Below, piece by piece: positions 24,901-33,387 of a stretch of DNA of 64,000 nucleotides. The first letter of the stretch is position 1; each line of letters begins with the position of its first letter. Origin of the DNA: CAYFZR01 sp046760505 [NCBI: Candidatus Hydrothermarchaeota archaeon]. Lineage in GTDB: Archaea > CAYFZR01. The DNA is taken from positions 1 to 64,000 of the forward strand of contig JBHIEG010000002.1 in assembly GCA_046760505.1 (NCBI GenBank), written 5' to 3'. The notes beneath the pieces are model-generated. The model did no database searches. It was not told where the DNA came from and saw only the letters and a program-made list of their open reading frames with translations. The translations under genes were made by a program, and so were the position numbers.

Positions 24901-26336
24901 TTTTAGCATACCAGAATTTAATGAAGAAAAAGGGGATTACCGAAGAACAGATGTTCAAGTACGAGAATATGATTACCCAGGGAATCCAGCACGAATTGAT
25001 ATACCTCAAAGAAGGAAAAAAAGGAGGAAGAGGAATTGTATGGTTCCCGCACGATGAAGACGCACATCCTTGGCTTACTTCGTGGGGGCTCCTAACTTTT
25101 CAGGATGCTAGGAGCGCTGGATATACGATAGACGATAAAATTATAGAGGACATGCAGACTTTCCTCCTGAAACTTCAAAAGAATGACGGATCATTTGAAT
25201 TTCCTGAATGGGGGTTATACGAAACCACGAACCCTATTTTAAAAGCAAAGAAGGTGGCCACTACTTCATACATCATACATGCCTTAACGTACTCAGGATA
25301 CTCCTCAAAAAGTGAAGAAGTTAGGAGAGCAATCGACTTTATAGAGAAAAATATTAGAGATAACTGGGACGATCCCTACACACTGTCTCTAGCTTTAATC
25401 GTTTTGGAAGATGCAAACGGTGATAAAAAATTAAGAGATGAGATTGCTGACAGATTAATCGAGCTTAAGGAAAAAGAAAACGGAACGTTCTACTGGACAT
25501 CCCGCATAAGCATGTACTCCAACGTAGAAGGAAGATTTAAATTCAACGAACGCACAATCGAGACGACTGGTTATGCAATAATGGCATTACAAAAGCACGG
25601 AGACATCGAAATAGTAAGAAAAGCAATTGATTATCTTTTAACTCATAGAAACGCGATCGGTGGTTTCTTTACAACCCAAGACACAATTGTTGCATTCCAA
25701 GCTTTGAATAACTTCGGTTCTATTCCAATAAAAGACCTTACAATCAATGCATACATTAACGATCGCTTAATAAAGACAATACATCTAACAGAGGCTAACA
25801 AAGATCTCACCTATTTCATTGACCTCAGACCCTATCTGAAAGAAAAAAATCTCGTGGAATTAAAGAGCGAAGGAGAAGGGATTGCACTTTATCAAATATA
25901 CATGGAACAGTATCTCCCATGGAAAATTCTTGAATTTGAAAAGCCAAGTGAACTTCTGCTCAATGTAACATACGATGCCAAAAAGATAAGGGTAAACGAT
26001 ATCTTGAAGGCGCACTGCAAAATAAAATATCAGGGGAAAGCAGAGGAAATAAGAATGGTTTTGATTGATCTCAGAGCGCCGGTTGGTTTCTCATTTATAG
26101 AGGAAGACTTCAAATCTCTAGTCAATAGCGATACGATAGACAACTATGAAATAAAAGGTAGACAGGCTTTAGTTTACATAGAAGGTTTGAAAAGAGGAGA
26201 TACGGTTGAATTCGATTATAGATTGAGAGCAGAAAAGCCAATAAAGGGGGTAATTCAGGGAGTTAAGGCATTCGATATGTATAACATGAAGTCTAAGGCA
26301 GAGATGCCCCCAGTAGAGATTACATCTTTCGTTTGA
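21942..26336 (+). CDS. Membrane-anchored alpha-2-macroglobulin-family protein with thioester
   Basis: A 1,464-residue surface protein related to alpha-2-macroglobulin and complement C3. Residue numbers below are from the ATG at 21936. An N-terminal membrane helix (5-26) is followed by macroglobulin domains, with the family motif STDKPIYQPGQIVHIR at 135-150. Two further membrane helices (about 651-669 and 681-705) sit where the bait or anaphylatoxin region normally lies. After a Met/Lys/Glu-rich linker comes FFPETWYWEP (760), ITPDSITSWEV, and the thioester motif GCGEQ (976-980) in an alpha/alpha thioester domain with GGFFTTQDTIVAFQAL. A receptor-binding-like domain ends the protein. It probably traps attacking proteases outside the cell. 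Family firm; role inferred. Confidence 0.9.
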   Translation: MKSVIIKLTVGFIIITILSGVIAYNLDDLYLINKGNAIIYFPDNLFSGTQTSLLIQTTDVEGFPKENEHVSVLLITKNKTYHLFEGNTDESGSAQAIINVPDFTGEATLLIHAAGTEIERRIEVKETYRILISTDKPIYQPGQIVHIRILSFQGIEPKASNKEVKLEINDPNGNIIYRKVLIPNEYGIASVDFSLSEQLPLGNYKIEAEVGGKKVEKTVIVKKYVLPKFSINFEGLKSWYLVNERIKGKIICNYFFGKEVEGNVNISVKAYYGIWKEVSRASGRLEDGEFDFNFDPVGYVIGIPFEKGSGLIRLDVGVTDEGGHKEKKSISLPISGKPILLTLITDKNVLNTRSIYYIIAKYPDGSPVRDADVKISIGNDENYFTRTDDRGIAKFEFIFHGEDSINISAVKDNYSIRETFSLHSSDGLKIIPEKTTYNIGERAKFDVIYKGDSLTDWVFYDIASKGFIVTTGKLKLEDGRGNFSVTVSPDMIPLAKVRVYKTQQDLKVVKDTAVIGITSPNKLEVEITKDKDQYLPHEPITLHFKIKDKDKPVVSALGISIVDKSVFEISERFYGIEKLYFALEEDFIKPQYEIHEYVFSNSRILTPARNVPKEVQIGDFGSETSIIKTWQRDIERASILREYAIKKFWQGLAFSSIFLFLVSFAIADYRVLKKYGKTPALVIFLVFVVLLSIATSISTYLLMPISCPPPVVVEKGMVMDMQRAPGIAIRSEMVKTSMERAMKKEEKSIGEEEYARQFFPETWYWEPVLITDEKGEASISLITPDSITSWEVSLIASTKDARFGTGNQEITVFKEFFIEPDIPSSAIRGEKFPLGVMIYNYDKKDHEINVKIMKSDWFELLSNPEKIINVKSKSVSRVEFNIIPRSVGKHNLTIYAFSDAKKDAIIKEMRIEPDGKALTDIKNGELKNEQTVMKNLILLPNRVPESEDAFVKIQGGMESVILDGAEGFMHFVSGCGEQSLSRLSVDILAYQNLMKKKGITEEQMFKYENMITQGIQHELIYLKEGKKGGRGIVWFPHDEDAHPWLTSWGLLTFQDARSAGYTIDDKIIEDMQTFLLKLQKNDGSFEFPEWGLYETTNPILKAKKVATTSYIIHALTYSGYSSKSEEVRRAIDFIEKNIRDNWDDPYTLSLALIVLEDANGDKKLRDEIADRLIELKEKENGTFYWTSRISMYSNVEGRFKFNERTIETTGYAIMALQKHGDIEIVRKAIDYLLTHRNAIGGFFTTQDTIVAFQALNNFGSIPIKDLTINAYINDRLIKTIHLTEANKDLTYFIDLRPYLKEKNLVELKSEGEGIALYQIYMEQYLPWKILEFEKPSELLLNVTYDAKKIRVNDILKAHCKIKYQGKAEEIRMVLIDLRAPVGFSFIEEDFKSLVNSDTIDNYEIKGRQALVYIEGLKRGDTVEFDYRLRAEKPIKGVIQGVKAFDMYNMKSKAEMPPVEITSFV

Positions 26337-26392
26337 GCTTAATGAGCGATAAGTTTAACTACGATAATCACAACCTACACTGTGCATAAACA

Positions 26393-26466
26393 GGGCCCGT
26401 GGTCTAGTTGGTTATGACGCTGCCCTTACAAGGCAGAGATCGGGCGTTCGAATCGCCCCGGGCCCA
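26393..26466 (+). tRNA. tRNA-Val (anticodon TAC)
   Basis: A cloverleaf with acceptor GGGCCCG/CGGGCCC, D loop TAGTTGGTTA, anticodon loop CTTACAA giving TAC, and T loop TTCGAAT. Outside the anticodon arm it is nearly identical to tRNA-Val(GAC) at 18328, so the two arose by duplication. The 3' end is eight bases before the SEC-C gene. Confidence 0.95.
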
Positions 26467-26473
26467 TTCTCGC

Positions 26474-27172
26474 ATGAGGAGGAGTTCTTTGTATCAAAGA
26501 AAGATAGGCAGAAACGATCCATGCCCTTGTGGCAGTGGAGAAAAATATAAAAAATGCTGTTTATCTCAGCATTTGAGAATAATAAGAACAGTTCCTGTAT
26601 TGAAGTCTATGATCGATGAATTTTCTGATTTGAGGAGATTTAAACAGGATATAAAAGAGTGCGTCTCTTTGTTCCTAACAGATATTGATATCCCAGATGA
26701 GTTCATCCAAGTGAGAGTTCATGACTGGTTCATCTTTAACTACACTCTCTCCTCTGGGAAAACTATTCTACAAACATTTAAAGAGGAAAAAGCAAACGAA
26801 CTCAGTAATGATGAACTAGAAATCCTTGAAGAATGGGAAAATACAATATTTGGTGTATTCCAGATAACAAAAGTAATTGAGAACAAAGGAGTTAATCTTA
26901 AAGATATATTCACGGGAAGAGAATATTTAGTTGAGGATTTAAGAGCCGCAAAGCCTGAATTAGAAAACAGTGTTTTGGTTACGAGAATAATGAAAGTTTT
27001 TGGCACCTCTTATTTTTCTGACTCTGTGATATTCTTCCCTGCCAACCTTAAGGAAAGATTATATGAGTTTGGCATTACCCAGTTTGAAAAATTTAGAAAG
27101 GATAAACCGGACTCTGAATGGGATGATTTCATCAAAGAAAGGGGATATGTCTTCAACCACTTTCGAAAATAA
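26474..27172 (+). CDS. SEC-C zinc-motif protein
   Basis: A 232-residue protein with an N-terminal SEC-C zinc-binding motif, [18 protein letters not shown] (C-x-C-x8-C-C; about residues 11-30), as found at the end of bacterial SecA and on many unrelated proteins. The remaining 200 residues are acidic and helical with no recognised catalytic motif. The frame is open back into tRNA-Val (to 26408), which cannot be coding. The ATG at 26474 is one start; a TTG at 26489 preceded by AGGAGGAG (26477-26484) is equally plausible. Function unknown; metal-dependent nucleic acid or ribosome binding is only a guess from the motif. Confidence 0.75.
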   Translation: MRRSSLYQRKIGRNDPCPCGSGEKYKKCCLSQHLRIIRTVPVLKSMIDEFSDLRRFKQDIKECVSLFLTDIDIPDEFIQVRVHDWFIFNYTLSSGKTILQTFKEEKANELSNDELEILEEWENTIFGVFQITKVIENKGVNLKDIFTGREYLVEDLRAAKPELENSVLVTRIMKVFGTSYFSDSVIFFPANLKERLYEFGITQFEKFRKDKPDSEWDDFIKERGYVFNHFRK

Positions 27173-27222
27173 TTCGCGTTTCTTAAAAGTTCTTATATAT
27201 GGTTTATGATAAATCTTAGACT

Positions 27223-27705
27223 ATGATAGGAATAATCTCAGACACCCATGATAGGCTGGAAAAAATAGAAAGAGCGGTAGAAATTTTCAATGAGATTGGC
27301 GTGGAATTGGTCATACATGCAGGCGATTTCATATCACCATTTACAGCAAAATATTTTTCTAGACTAAACTCAAAGCTCGTTGGCGTATTTGGAAACAACG
27401 ATGGGGATAAAAAAACTTTAAAGAAGAGATTTGATTTCGCAGTTTTAGAAGATTTCATTGATTTTGAGTATAAAGGAAAAAAAATATGCGTAATTCATGG
27501 AGATAACGAAAAATTAGTCAACGCCCTTGTACATTCTGGAATTTACGATATCGTAGTAACAGGACATACCCATGAGCCCGAAATAAAAAAGATAGAAGAC
27601 GTCTTGCTAATAAACCCAGGAGAAGCCTGTGGTTATCTAAGCGAAAGGTCTACCGTAATCAAATTTGATCCACTTACATTAGAGGAGGAGATCATAGAAC
27701 TATAG
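27223..27705 (+). CDS. YfcE/MJ0936-type metallophosphoesterase
   Basis: A 160-residue calcineurin-like phosphodiesterase. All metal motifs are present: ISDTHD, HAGDF, FGNNDG, a central VIHGDN and GHTHEPEI. Length and order match MJ0936/YfcE, which hydrolyse phosphodiesters in vitro and have uncertain physiological substrates. A TATA-like CTTATATATGG (about 27190-27200) puts the start of transcription near the ATG, suggesting a leaderless mRNA. The next gene begins nine bases after the stop. Confidence 0.92.
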   Translation: MIGIISDTHDRLEKIERAVEIFNEIGVELVIHAGDFISPFTAKYFSRLNSKLVGVFGNNDGDKKTLKKRFDFAVLEDFIDFEYKGKKICVIHGDNEKLVNALVHSGIYDIVVTGHTHEPEIKKIEDVLLINPGEACGYLSERSTVIKFDPLTLEEEIIEL

Positions 27706-27713
27706 GTGAGTTG

Positions 27714-28697
27714 ATGAGATACCTCGGACTTATAATTCTCTGCATTCTATTCGTAATAGGACTTGCAACCTTCTACAAACTACTCGACGCGGTTTTGCTG
27801 GGTGCAGTATTAGCATATATCGTTTACCCGATTAACCTGATATTCTTAAGATTTACTAAATCTAAAGACGTATCGGCTGCATTAACGGTTTTTCTTGCAG
27901 TAATCCCGACGGTTTTAATACTAATGTATGCATTCTATGTCTTCGCCAAAGAAGCCACTGCATTGTTCTCTTCTATGCCTCTCGAAGAGTTTAGGACCAT
28001 CTTGTCTGATTTACTGGCAAAAGTACGTTTGGAACAGTTATCTACAGAAATTGTTCAAGATATTTACAATGTCGTAAGACCTATTATCGTAACTAGTTTT
28101 CAAAGAATCCTTCAGATTCCTACCATAATACTTAAGGCATTCGTAATGGTGGCAAGCACATTCTATTTCATAAGGGATGGATCTAAGATAAAAGAATTAA
28201 TCGTTAATATCACACCGGAGACGATGAAAGATCTTGTAACAGATCTTTTCGATGCGATGGATACCGTATTCCATGGAATGTACATAGGATACTTTTTGAC
28301 TTCTTTGCTCGTAGGAGTTTTCGCGGGTGTTGGTTTCTACATAATGGGCGTCCAATATAGCCTACTACTAGCTACAATCACGGCTATAGCCTCGCTCTTA
28401 CCCGTAATAGGACCTTGGCTCGTTTATGGACCTCTTTTCGTAATTTTCTTTGTGAAGAATAAAATTTTCTTGGCTTTTGTTGTTCTGATATACGGGGTAG
28501 TATTCCTATCTTTAATTCCAGACATATATCTAAGACCCAATTTGGCAGGAAGAGTTGCGAGAGTTCATCCTCTCATTATACTTTTAGGCTTTATCGGGGG
28601 ACCGATGGTATTTGGAATTGTAGGGTTCGTAATTGGTCCGGGAGTTTTGGGCTTGATTAAAGCGGTAGTCGACACCTATACGGAGAGATCTATGTGA
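27714..28697 (+). CDS. AI-2E (PerM/TqsA) family transporter
   Basis: A 327-residue membrane protein with about eight helices. The family's central features are a soluble helical insert (SSMPLEEFRTILSDLLAKVRLEQLSTEIVQDIYN) after helix 3, then GMYIGYFLTSLLVGVFAGVGFYI and the SLLPVIGPWLVYGP motif, ending HPLIILLGFIGGPMVFGIVGFVIGP. The family includes autoinducer-2 exporters and Na+/H+ antiporter-like proteins; the archaeal substrate is unknown. The start is the ATG at 27714, with GGTGA four bases upstream, rather than the TTG at 27711. Its stop overlaps the next gene's GTG (GTGA). Confidence 0.87.
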   Translation: MRYLGLIILCILFVIGLATFYKLLDAVLLGAVLAYIVYPINLIFLRFTKSKDVSAALTVFLAVIPTVLILMYAFYVFAKEATALFSSMPLEEFRTILSDLLAKVRLEQLSTEIVQDIYNVVRPIIVTSFQRILQIPTIILKAFVMVASTFYFIRDGSKIKELIVNITPETMKDLVTDLFDAMDTVFHGMYIGYFLTSLLVGVFAGVGFYIMGVQYSLLLATITAIASLLPVIGPWLVYGPLFVIFFVKNKIFLAFVVLIYGVVFLSLIPDIYLRPNLAGRVARVHPLIILLGFIGGPMVFGIVGFVIGPGVLGLIKAVVDTYTERSM

Positions 28698-29725
28698 AAA
28701 GAATACTCCTTATGCTTATTGGCATAACAATCCTAGGTATGTTTATATATTGGGTAGGGGTGGATGAGATAAAGATTGCGGTAGCAAACCTTGAAGTTAA
28801 ATACCTACTCTTGGCTTTGATTCTTCAATTTATGAGCATTTTCTTCTGGCATTTAAGATGGAAATTATCCATAAAAGCCATTGATCGTGAAATAAAGGAT
28901 AGAAACTTATTTTCCATATTGCTCTGCGGAATATTCGTGAACAACATAACACCGAGCGCAAAAATGGGTGGAGAGCCAATGAGAGCATACTTGTTAAAAA
29001 AATCCGCGGGAATACCGATGGAAGAAGGATTAGCCACGGTTGCAATAGAAAGAATCCTCGAGATAATCTCCCTTGTTATAGTATGTTTATTTTCGCTCGT
29101 CATGCTTCTTATCGGATGGAATCTACCAAAAAATGTTTTTTTCTATGTATTAATAACTATATCTATAATACTTTTCTCTTTGATATTGTTCTTCTATTTC
29201 TGTCTTGCTGAGGGAATGGAAATCCATTTAACTGATTTTTTCGCTTCTTTTTTAGGGAAAATTTCTAATTTTCCATTCGTGGGTAAATACTTGAAGTCGA
29301 TTCCTGAGCATAAAATTCTGGAGGCGATCACCGCATTCCAAAAGAGCATCCAGATACTGATGAAAAAAACCGAATTTTTGATTGTAGGTCTCTTTTTAGG
29401 GTTTATGGCAATTTTTCTCGATGTTTTACGTGTTGTGGTGGTGTTCTATGCTCTATCTTCATTGTTCGTTACCCTAAGTCTATCCATGCCCCCTATACAG
29501 GTTATTGTCCTCGTAATGTTGCTCACCTACTTAGTGAGCACACTTCCATTACTTCCAGGAGGAGTAGGAGTCACTGAACCAGTCATGTTTACTCTATACA
29601 TCCTTGTGGGAATCCCCCATTTTATAAGCGCAGCCATCTCGGTAATAGACAGAACAATATCTTACTGGTTTGTCACAGCCATATCCGGCCTATTTTCTTT
29701 AATTGTTGGATTCACCGAATTCTGA
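28694..29725 (+). CDS. Lysylphosphatidylglycerol synthase TM-domain / AglD-like flippase-related protein
   Basis: A 343-residue, roughly eight-TM protein of the UPF0104 / LPG-synthase transmembrane family. Characteristic are NNITPSAKMGGEPMRAYLLKK, EEGLATVAIERILE and LPLLPGGVGVTEPVMF. In archaea such domains are linked to dolichol-phosphate sugar handling (AglD) or lipid flipping, which fits the glycan genes that follow. Translation is coupled to the upstream AI-2E gene by a GTGA overlap. The last 27 bases overlap the convergent phosphohexomutase gene. Confidence 0.82.
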   Translation: MKRILLMLIGITILGMFIYWVGVDEIKIAVANLEVKYLLLALILQFMSIFFWHLRWKLSIKAIDREIKDRNLFSILLCGIFVNNITPSAKMGGEPMRAYLLKKSAGIPMEEGLATVAIERILEIISLVIVCLFSLVMLLIGWNLPKNVFFYVLITISIILFSLILFFYFCLAEGMEIHLTDFFASFLGKISNFPFVGKYLKSIPEHKILEAITAFQKSIQILMKKTEFLIVGLFLGFMAIFLDVLRVVVVFYALSSLFVTLSLSMPPIQVIVLVMLLTYLVSTLPLLPGGVGVTEPVMFTLYILVGIPHFISAAISVIDRTISYWFVTAISGLFSLIVGFTEF

Positions 29726-31072
29726 TACAAGTTCCTTAACCATGTCCGCATGTTCATACGCCAATTTTTTTGCCTTTTTCTCATCTCTCGATTCAGAAAA
29801 TATTCTTATTATTGGTTCAGTTCCTGATGCTCTAACCAAAACCCAGCTACCATCCGAAAAAATTACCTTCACACCATCTGTTTTATCTAGTGAATCATAT
29901 TCAGGAACAACATTCTCAAATTTTGCCATAACCTCATTTTTAAGATATTCAGGACACCTTGTTTTCAGTTTACAACTGTAATACATGGGAAGTTCTTTGT
30001 TTATCTCAGATAAGGTTTTTTCATATTTGCAGAGTATTTCCACCATCTTAGCAGCGGTTAGTGCACCGTCTCTGCCCCAAACAAGATCTGGGAATATTAC
30101 GCCTCCGTTCTCTTCTCCTCCTATCAAACCGTTACACTCCTTGAGTTTCCTTGAAACATTTGTGTCTCCTATTTTAGTTCTGATGATATCACCATTGTAC
30201 TCATTCACAACGAAGTCAATTAGAGAAGAAGTTCCCACCGTAGTTACAACGATTCCCTTTCCTTTTTTTATTAATTCTTCCTTGGCTATTATTCCTAGGT
30301 TTCTATCTCCAGTTAATACATTTCCATTTTCATCAAGGAAAATTGTTCTGTCGGCATCTCCGTCATGGGCGATTCCAATTAATGCTTCTGTATCAATCAC
30401 GGCTTTTCCCAGATCTCTTAGAGAATCTACTGTTGGTTCTGGATCCCTCCCCGGGAAATGTCCGTCTAATTGAGAGTTTATAGTGATTACTTTGCAGCCC
30501 AGTTCTTTCAATACATAGGGAGTGACCAAGGACCCAACATTGTTTGCACAATCTATAACTACCTTGAGCCCTTTCTTTCGGGTCAAATTTTTATCTATTC
30601 TGGAAATTATTGCCAATTTGTATTTTTCTATAAAACTATCGTCTCTCTCGAGTTTTCCCAAGCAGTCCCAGCTTTTTCTGGGTATATTATCCGAAAAAAA
30701 CATTTCTTCTATCTTTTTTTCATTTTCTTTAGGTATGCCGATTCCATTTTCATCGAGAAATTTTATTCCATTGTACTCCGGAGGATTGTGAGAAGCAGTG
30801 ATCATAACTCCTCCTCTCGCACTGCTATTCCTTATTGCATACTGAAGTCCTGGTGTGGGTATTAGACCCAGATCTATTGCTTTACATCCAACAGAAATTA
30901 ATCCTGCCACGACAGAATGAAATAGCATATCGCTAGATGTCCTAGCATCACGACCAACCATTATGGGACCTCTATAGAGATTGCAAAAGCAAGAGGATAC
31001 CTTAAATGCAAGTTCGGGAATAAGATCTTGGTTTGCAACGCCTCTTATCCCAAATGTACCAAACAGCTTCAT
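29699..31072 (-). CDS. glmM: Phosphoglucosamine mutase-like phosphohexomutase
   Basis: A 457-residue alpha-D-phosphohexomutase: FGTFGIRG at the N-terminus, the phosphoserine loop TASHNPPEYNG, the metal loop DGDADR, the sugar-binding GEENGG, and the phosphate-binding RASGTEPIIRI. The N-terminal form resembles archaeal GlmM, which converts glucosamine-6-P to glucosamine-1-P for UDP-GlcNAc. Neighbouring GT4 transferase and WecB genes use UDP-GlcNAc, which supports this, but mannose or glucose specificity cannot be excluded. The ATG at 31072 is preferred over the TTG at 31078. It is divergent from the GT4 gene. Confidence 0.85.
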   Translation of the reverse strand: MKLFGTFGIRGVANQDLIPELAFKVSSCFCNLYRGPIMVGRDARTSSDMLFHSVVAGLISVGCKAIDLGLIPTPGLQYAIRNSSARGGVMITASHNPPEYNGIKFLDENGIGIPKENEKKIEEMFFSDNIPRKSWDCLGKLERDDSFIEKYKLAIISRIDKNLTRKKGLKVVIDCANNVGSLVTPYVLKELGCKVITINSQLDGHFPGRDPEPTVDSLRDLGKAVIDTEALIGIAHDGDADRTIFLDENGNVLTGDRNLGIIAKEELIKKGKGIVVTTVGTSSLIDFVVNEYNGDIIRTKIGDTNVSRKLKECNGLIGGEENGGVIFPDLVWGRDGALTAAKMVEILCKYEKTLSEINKELPMYYSCKLKTRCPEYLKNEVMAKFENVVPEYDSLDKTDGVKVIFSDGSWVLVRASGTEPIIRIFSESRDEKKAKKLAYEHADMVKELVSEFGESNN

Positions 31073-31112
31073 GAACAAAAAATCTTTTTATTAGATTAAA
31101 AAATTTTGTCTG

Positions 31113-32069
31113 GTGAATATGATAGAAATCCTGGTCGCTCTCTTGTTGTCCTTTGGGATCACGTATATTTTGGTACCCGGTCTTATTCCAAGGCTGAAAA
31201 AGAGGGGGATCGTTGGAAAAGACGTTCATAAGAAAGAAAAACCTGATATTCCAGAGATGGGTGGATTATCTGTAATAGTCGGTCTGATATGCGGAATTTC
31301 TCTTATCTACTTATTTTATCATGATGACAGAATTCTCATCGCAACTCTTTCAATATTGATGCTATCCCTAGTTGGAATAATGGACGACCTGATTGGTTTG
31401 AAACACGTGCAAAAGGTTTTGCTGGCATGCATAGCCGGAATCCCCATTGTAGCCCTGAAGCCAGTTCAGACGGTAATTATTTTCCCGATATTCGGTGCTG
31501 TTGACTTCTTCTCATTTTATTGGATAATGGTTTTTTTAGGAGTGACTGCTGCCTCGAATGCAACAAATATGCTAGCAGGCTTTAATGGACTTGAAGCAGG
31601 AATGGGTGCTATATCTGCCTTTACTCTATTTCTGTGTTCCTTACTGCTAGGATCTAAAGTCGCGAGTTTAGTTTCAATTTCATTGTTTGGAAGTCTAATT
31701 GCCTTTCTTTATTACAACAAGTATCCGAGCAAAATATTCCCTGGAGATAGCTGTACCCTAACGATAGGGGGCACGATAGCAATCGCATCAATACTAGGAA
31801 AGTTAGAGTTTATTGGAGCCTTGTGTTTGTTACCTGCGATAATTGATTTTCTTATGAAAGCCACAATTGGCTTCAAGGGAAAATCTAAATATGGTTCGAG
31901 CACATTGAGAGAAGACAATACGATAGAACCCTCTAAATTCCCATCAATAATTCATATTCCTCTCAATATGTTTAGACTCACCGAAAAAGAATTAGTTAAT
32001 CAGCTCTATATTTTACAAATATTCAATGGAATAATGACCTTAGCAATAGCCATTTTATTCTTGAGGTGA
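31113..32069 (+). CDS. GT4-family UDP-sugar:polyprenyl-phosphate sugar-phosphate transferase
   Basis: A roughly ten-TM, 318-residue member of the MraY/WecA/GPT family. The signature DD pair (GIMDDLIGLKH), the NATNMLAGFNGLEAG segment and the FPGDSCTLTIGG motif are present. It probably moves GlcNAc-1-phosphate to dolichyl phosphate as the first step of N-glycan or surface polysaccharide assembly (AglH-like). The GTG at 31113 and ATG at 31119 are both about 25 nt after a TATA-like TTTTTATTAG, suggesting a leaderless mRNA. WecB follows after four bases. Confidence 0.88.
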   Translation: MNMIEILVALLLSFGITYILVPGLIPRLKKRGIVGKDVHKKEKPDIPEMGGLSVIVGLICGISLIYLFYHDDRILIATLSILMLSLVGIMDDLIGLKHVQKVLLACIAGIPIVALKPVQTVIIFPIFGAVDFFSFYWIMVFLGVTAASNATNMLAGFNGLEAGMGAISAFTLFLCSLLLGSKVASLVSISLFGSLIAFLYYNKYPSKIFPGDSCTLTIGGTIAIASILGKLEFIGALCLLPAIIDFLMKATIGFKGKSKYGSSTLREDNTIEPSKFPSIIHIPLNMFRLTEKELVNQLYILQIFNGIMTLAIAILFLR

Positions 32070-32073
32070 TTCC

Positions 32074-33387
32074 TTGAGGGTTTTATGTGTAATAGGAAGC
32101 AGACCAGAAATAATAAAGATGGCCCCGGTGATTGAGGAGTTCGTGGAGGAGGAATTATGGATAATACACACAGGTCAGCACTACGACTATCTTATGTCCA
32201 TGAGTTTCATAGAGGAACTGGGATTGCCAGGCATAGACAAAAACCTCGAGGTCGGATCTGGTACGCATGCATACCAGACTTCGAGTATGATCATTGGCTT
32301 AGAAAGAATTTTCAATGAATTTAAGCCTGATGTCGTAATCGCTGAGGGGGATACAAACAGCGTTGTAGCAACCTCCCTTACTTGCTCCAAGTTGCTGTTA
32401 CCCTTTGCTCACGTAGAGTCCGGATTGAGATCTTTTGATATGACCATGCCCGAGGAAGTAAATAGAATCCTGGCTGATCACTGCTCTGAGCTCCTTTTTG
32501 CTCCCACTGAAATATCTGCGCTAAATTTGATTGATGAGAACGTATCTCCCAGTAAGATATTCATAACTGGGAATACTATCGTGGATGCATGTAAAAAAAA
32601 CCTATCTCTTGCCCTAAAAAAGCGAACATACGATAATTTAGATTTGGATGATTTTATACTCATGACACTGCATAGAGCAGAAAATGTTGACGACAAAGAA
32701 AGATTGAAAGAGGCAATAGAAGGTTTAAAATCAATAGATTGCGAAATAGTTTTTCCAGTACATCCAAGAACAGAAAAAAGACTGAAAGAATTTAATTTGT
32801 ACAAAGATTTAGTTGATTCAAATATCACAATGATAAAACCCTTAGGATATCTTGATTTTTTGAATTTGCTCTATCATTGCAAGTTTGTTATGACCGATTC
32901 AGGAGGAATACAAGAAGAAGCGATTATTCTCAAAAAACCCTGCCTCACATTGAGAGAGAATACAGAAAGACCTGAAACCGTAATGCTCGGAGCAAATATA
33001 CTGGTGGGAATTGATAAAGAAAGAATGAAAAAATATGCGAATTTACTTCTAGACAGTGAAGAATTCTATAAAAAAATGACAAATGTAGAGAATCCATATG
33101 GAGATGGAACCTCAGGAGAAAAAATAGCAAAAATCATAAGAGAAAAATTTGAGAAGGGAGAATTAAAAATAAAAAGACCTGATTTTAGGGATGAATTGCC
33201 CTTCCGAAAATTTATGAAATTGGGAGATAGACACGATAACAAAAGCGTTGAAGAAATTGAAGAGGAAGAGAATATAGAAATTATGCTTATCATAGACGAA
33301 GCTGGTGTTAAATATTTCCCAAGAAAGGATTTTATTTTAAAAAGAGGAAGTATCGTGGATTACAGGAGAAGGTGGAAAATTTGTTAG
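32074..33387 (+). CDS. wecB: UDP-N-acetylglucosamine 2-epimerase with C-terminal extension
   Basis: A 437-residue GT-B-fold enzyme that makes UDP-ManNAc from UDP-GlcNAc. Family motifs: GSRPEIIKMAPVI, HTGQHYDY, HVESGLRSFD, the TEISALNLI helix, TLHRAENV, VHPRT, and TDSGGIQEEA with TLRENTERPE. The enzyme core ends near residue 365. About 70 extra residues follow (IKRPDFRDELPF, an acidic EEIEEEE stretch, then IMLIIDEAGVKYFPRKDF), unlike usual WecB. The start is a TTG with GGTGAT upstream. The tail of the gene overlaps the next small membrane ORF. Confidence 0.9.
   Translation: MRVLCVIGSRPEIIKMAPVIEEFVEEELWIIHTGQHYDYLMSMSFIEELGLPGIDKNLEVGSGTHAYQTSSMIIGLERIFNEFKPDVVIAEGDTNSVVATSLTCSKLLLPFAHVESGLRSFDMTMPEEVNRILADHCSELLFAPTEISALNLIDENVSPSKIFITGNTIVDACKKNLSLALKKRTYDNLDLDDFILMTLHRAENVDDKERLKEAIEGLKSIDCEIVFPVHPRTEKRLKEFNLYKDLVDSNITMIKPLGYLDFLNLLYHCKFVMTDSGGIQEEAIILKKPCLTLRENTERPETVMLGANILVGIDKERMKKYANLLLDSEEFYKKMTNVENPYGDGTSGEKIAKIIREKFEKGELKIKRPDFRDELPFRKFMKLGDRHDNKSVEEIEEEENIEIMLIIDEAGVKYFPRKDFILKRGSIVDYRRRWKIC

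Noticed and set aside
26408-26473. SEC-C protein frame extending into tRNA-Val
   Set aside because: The segment is part of a mature tRNA gene; later starts with AGGAGGAG fit better.
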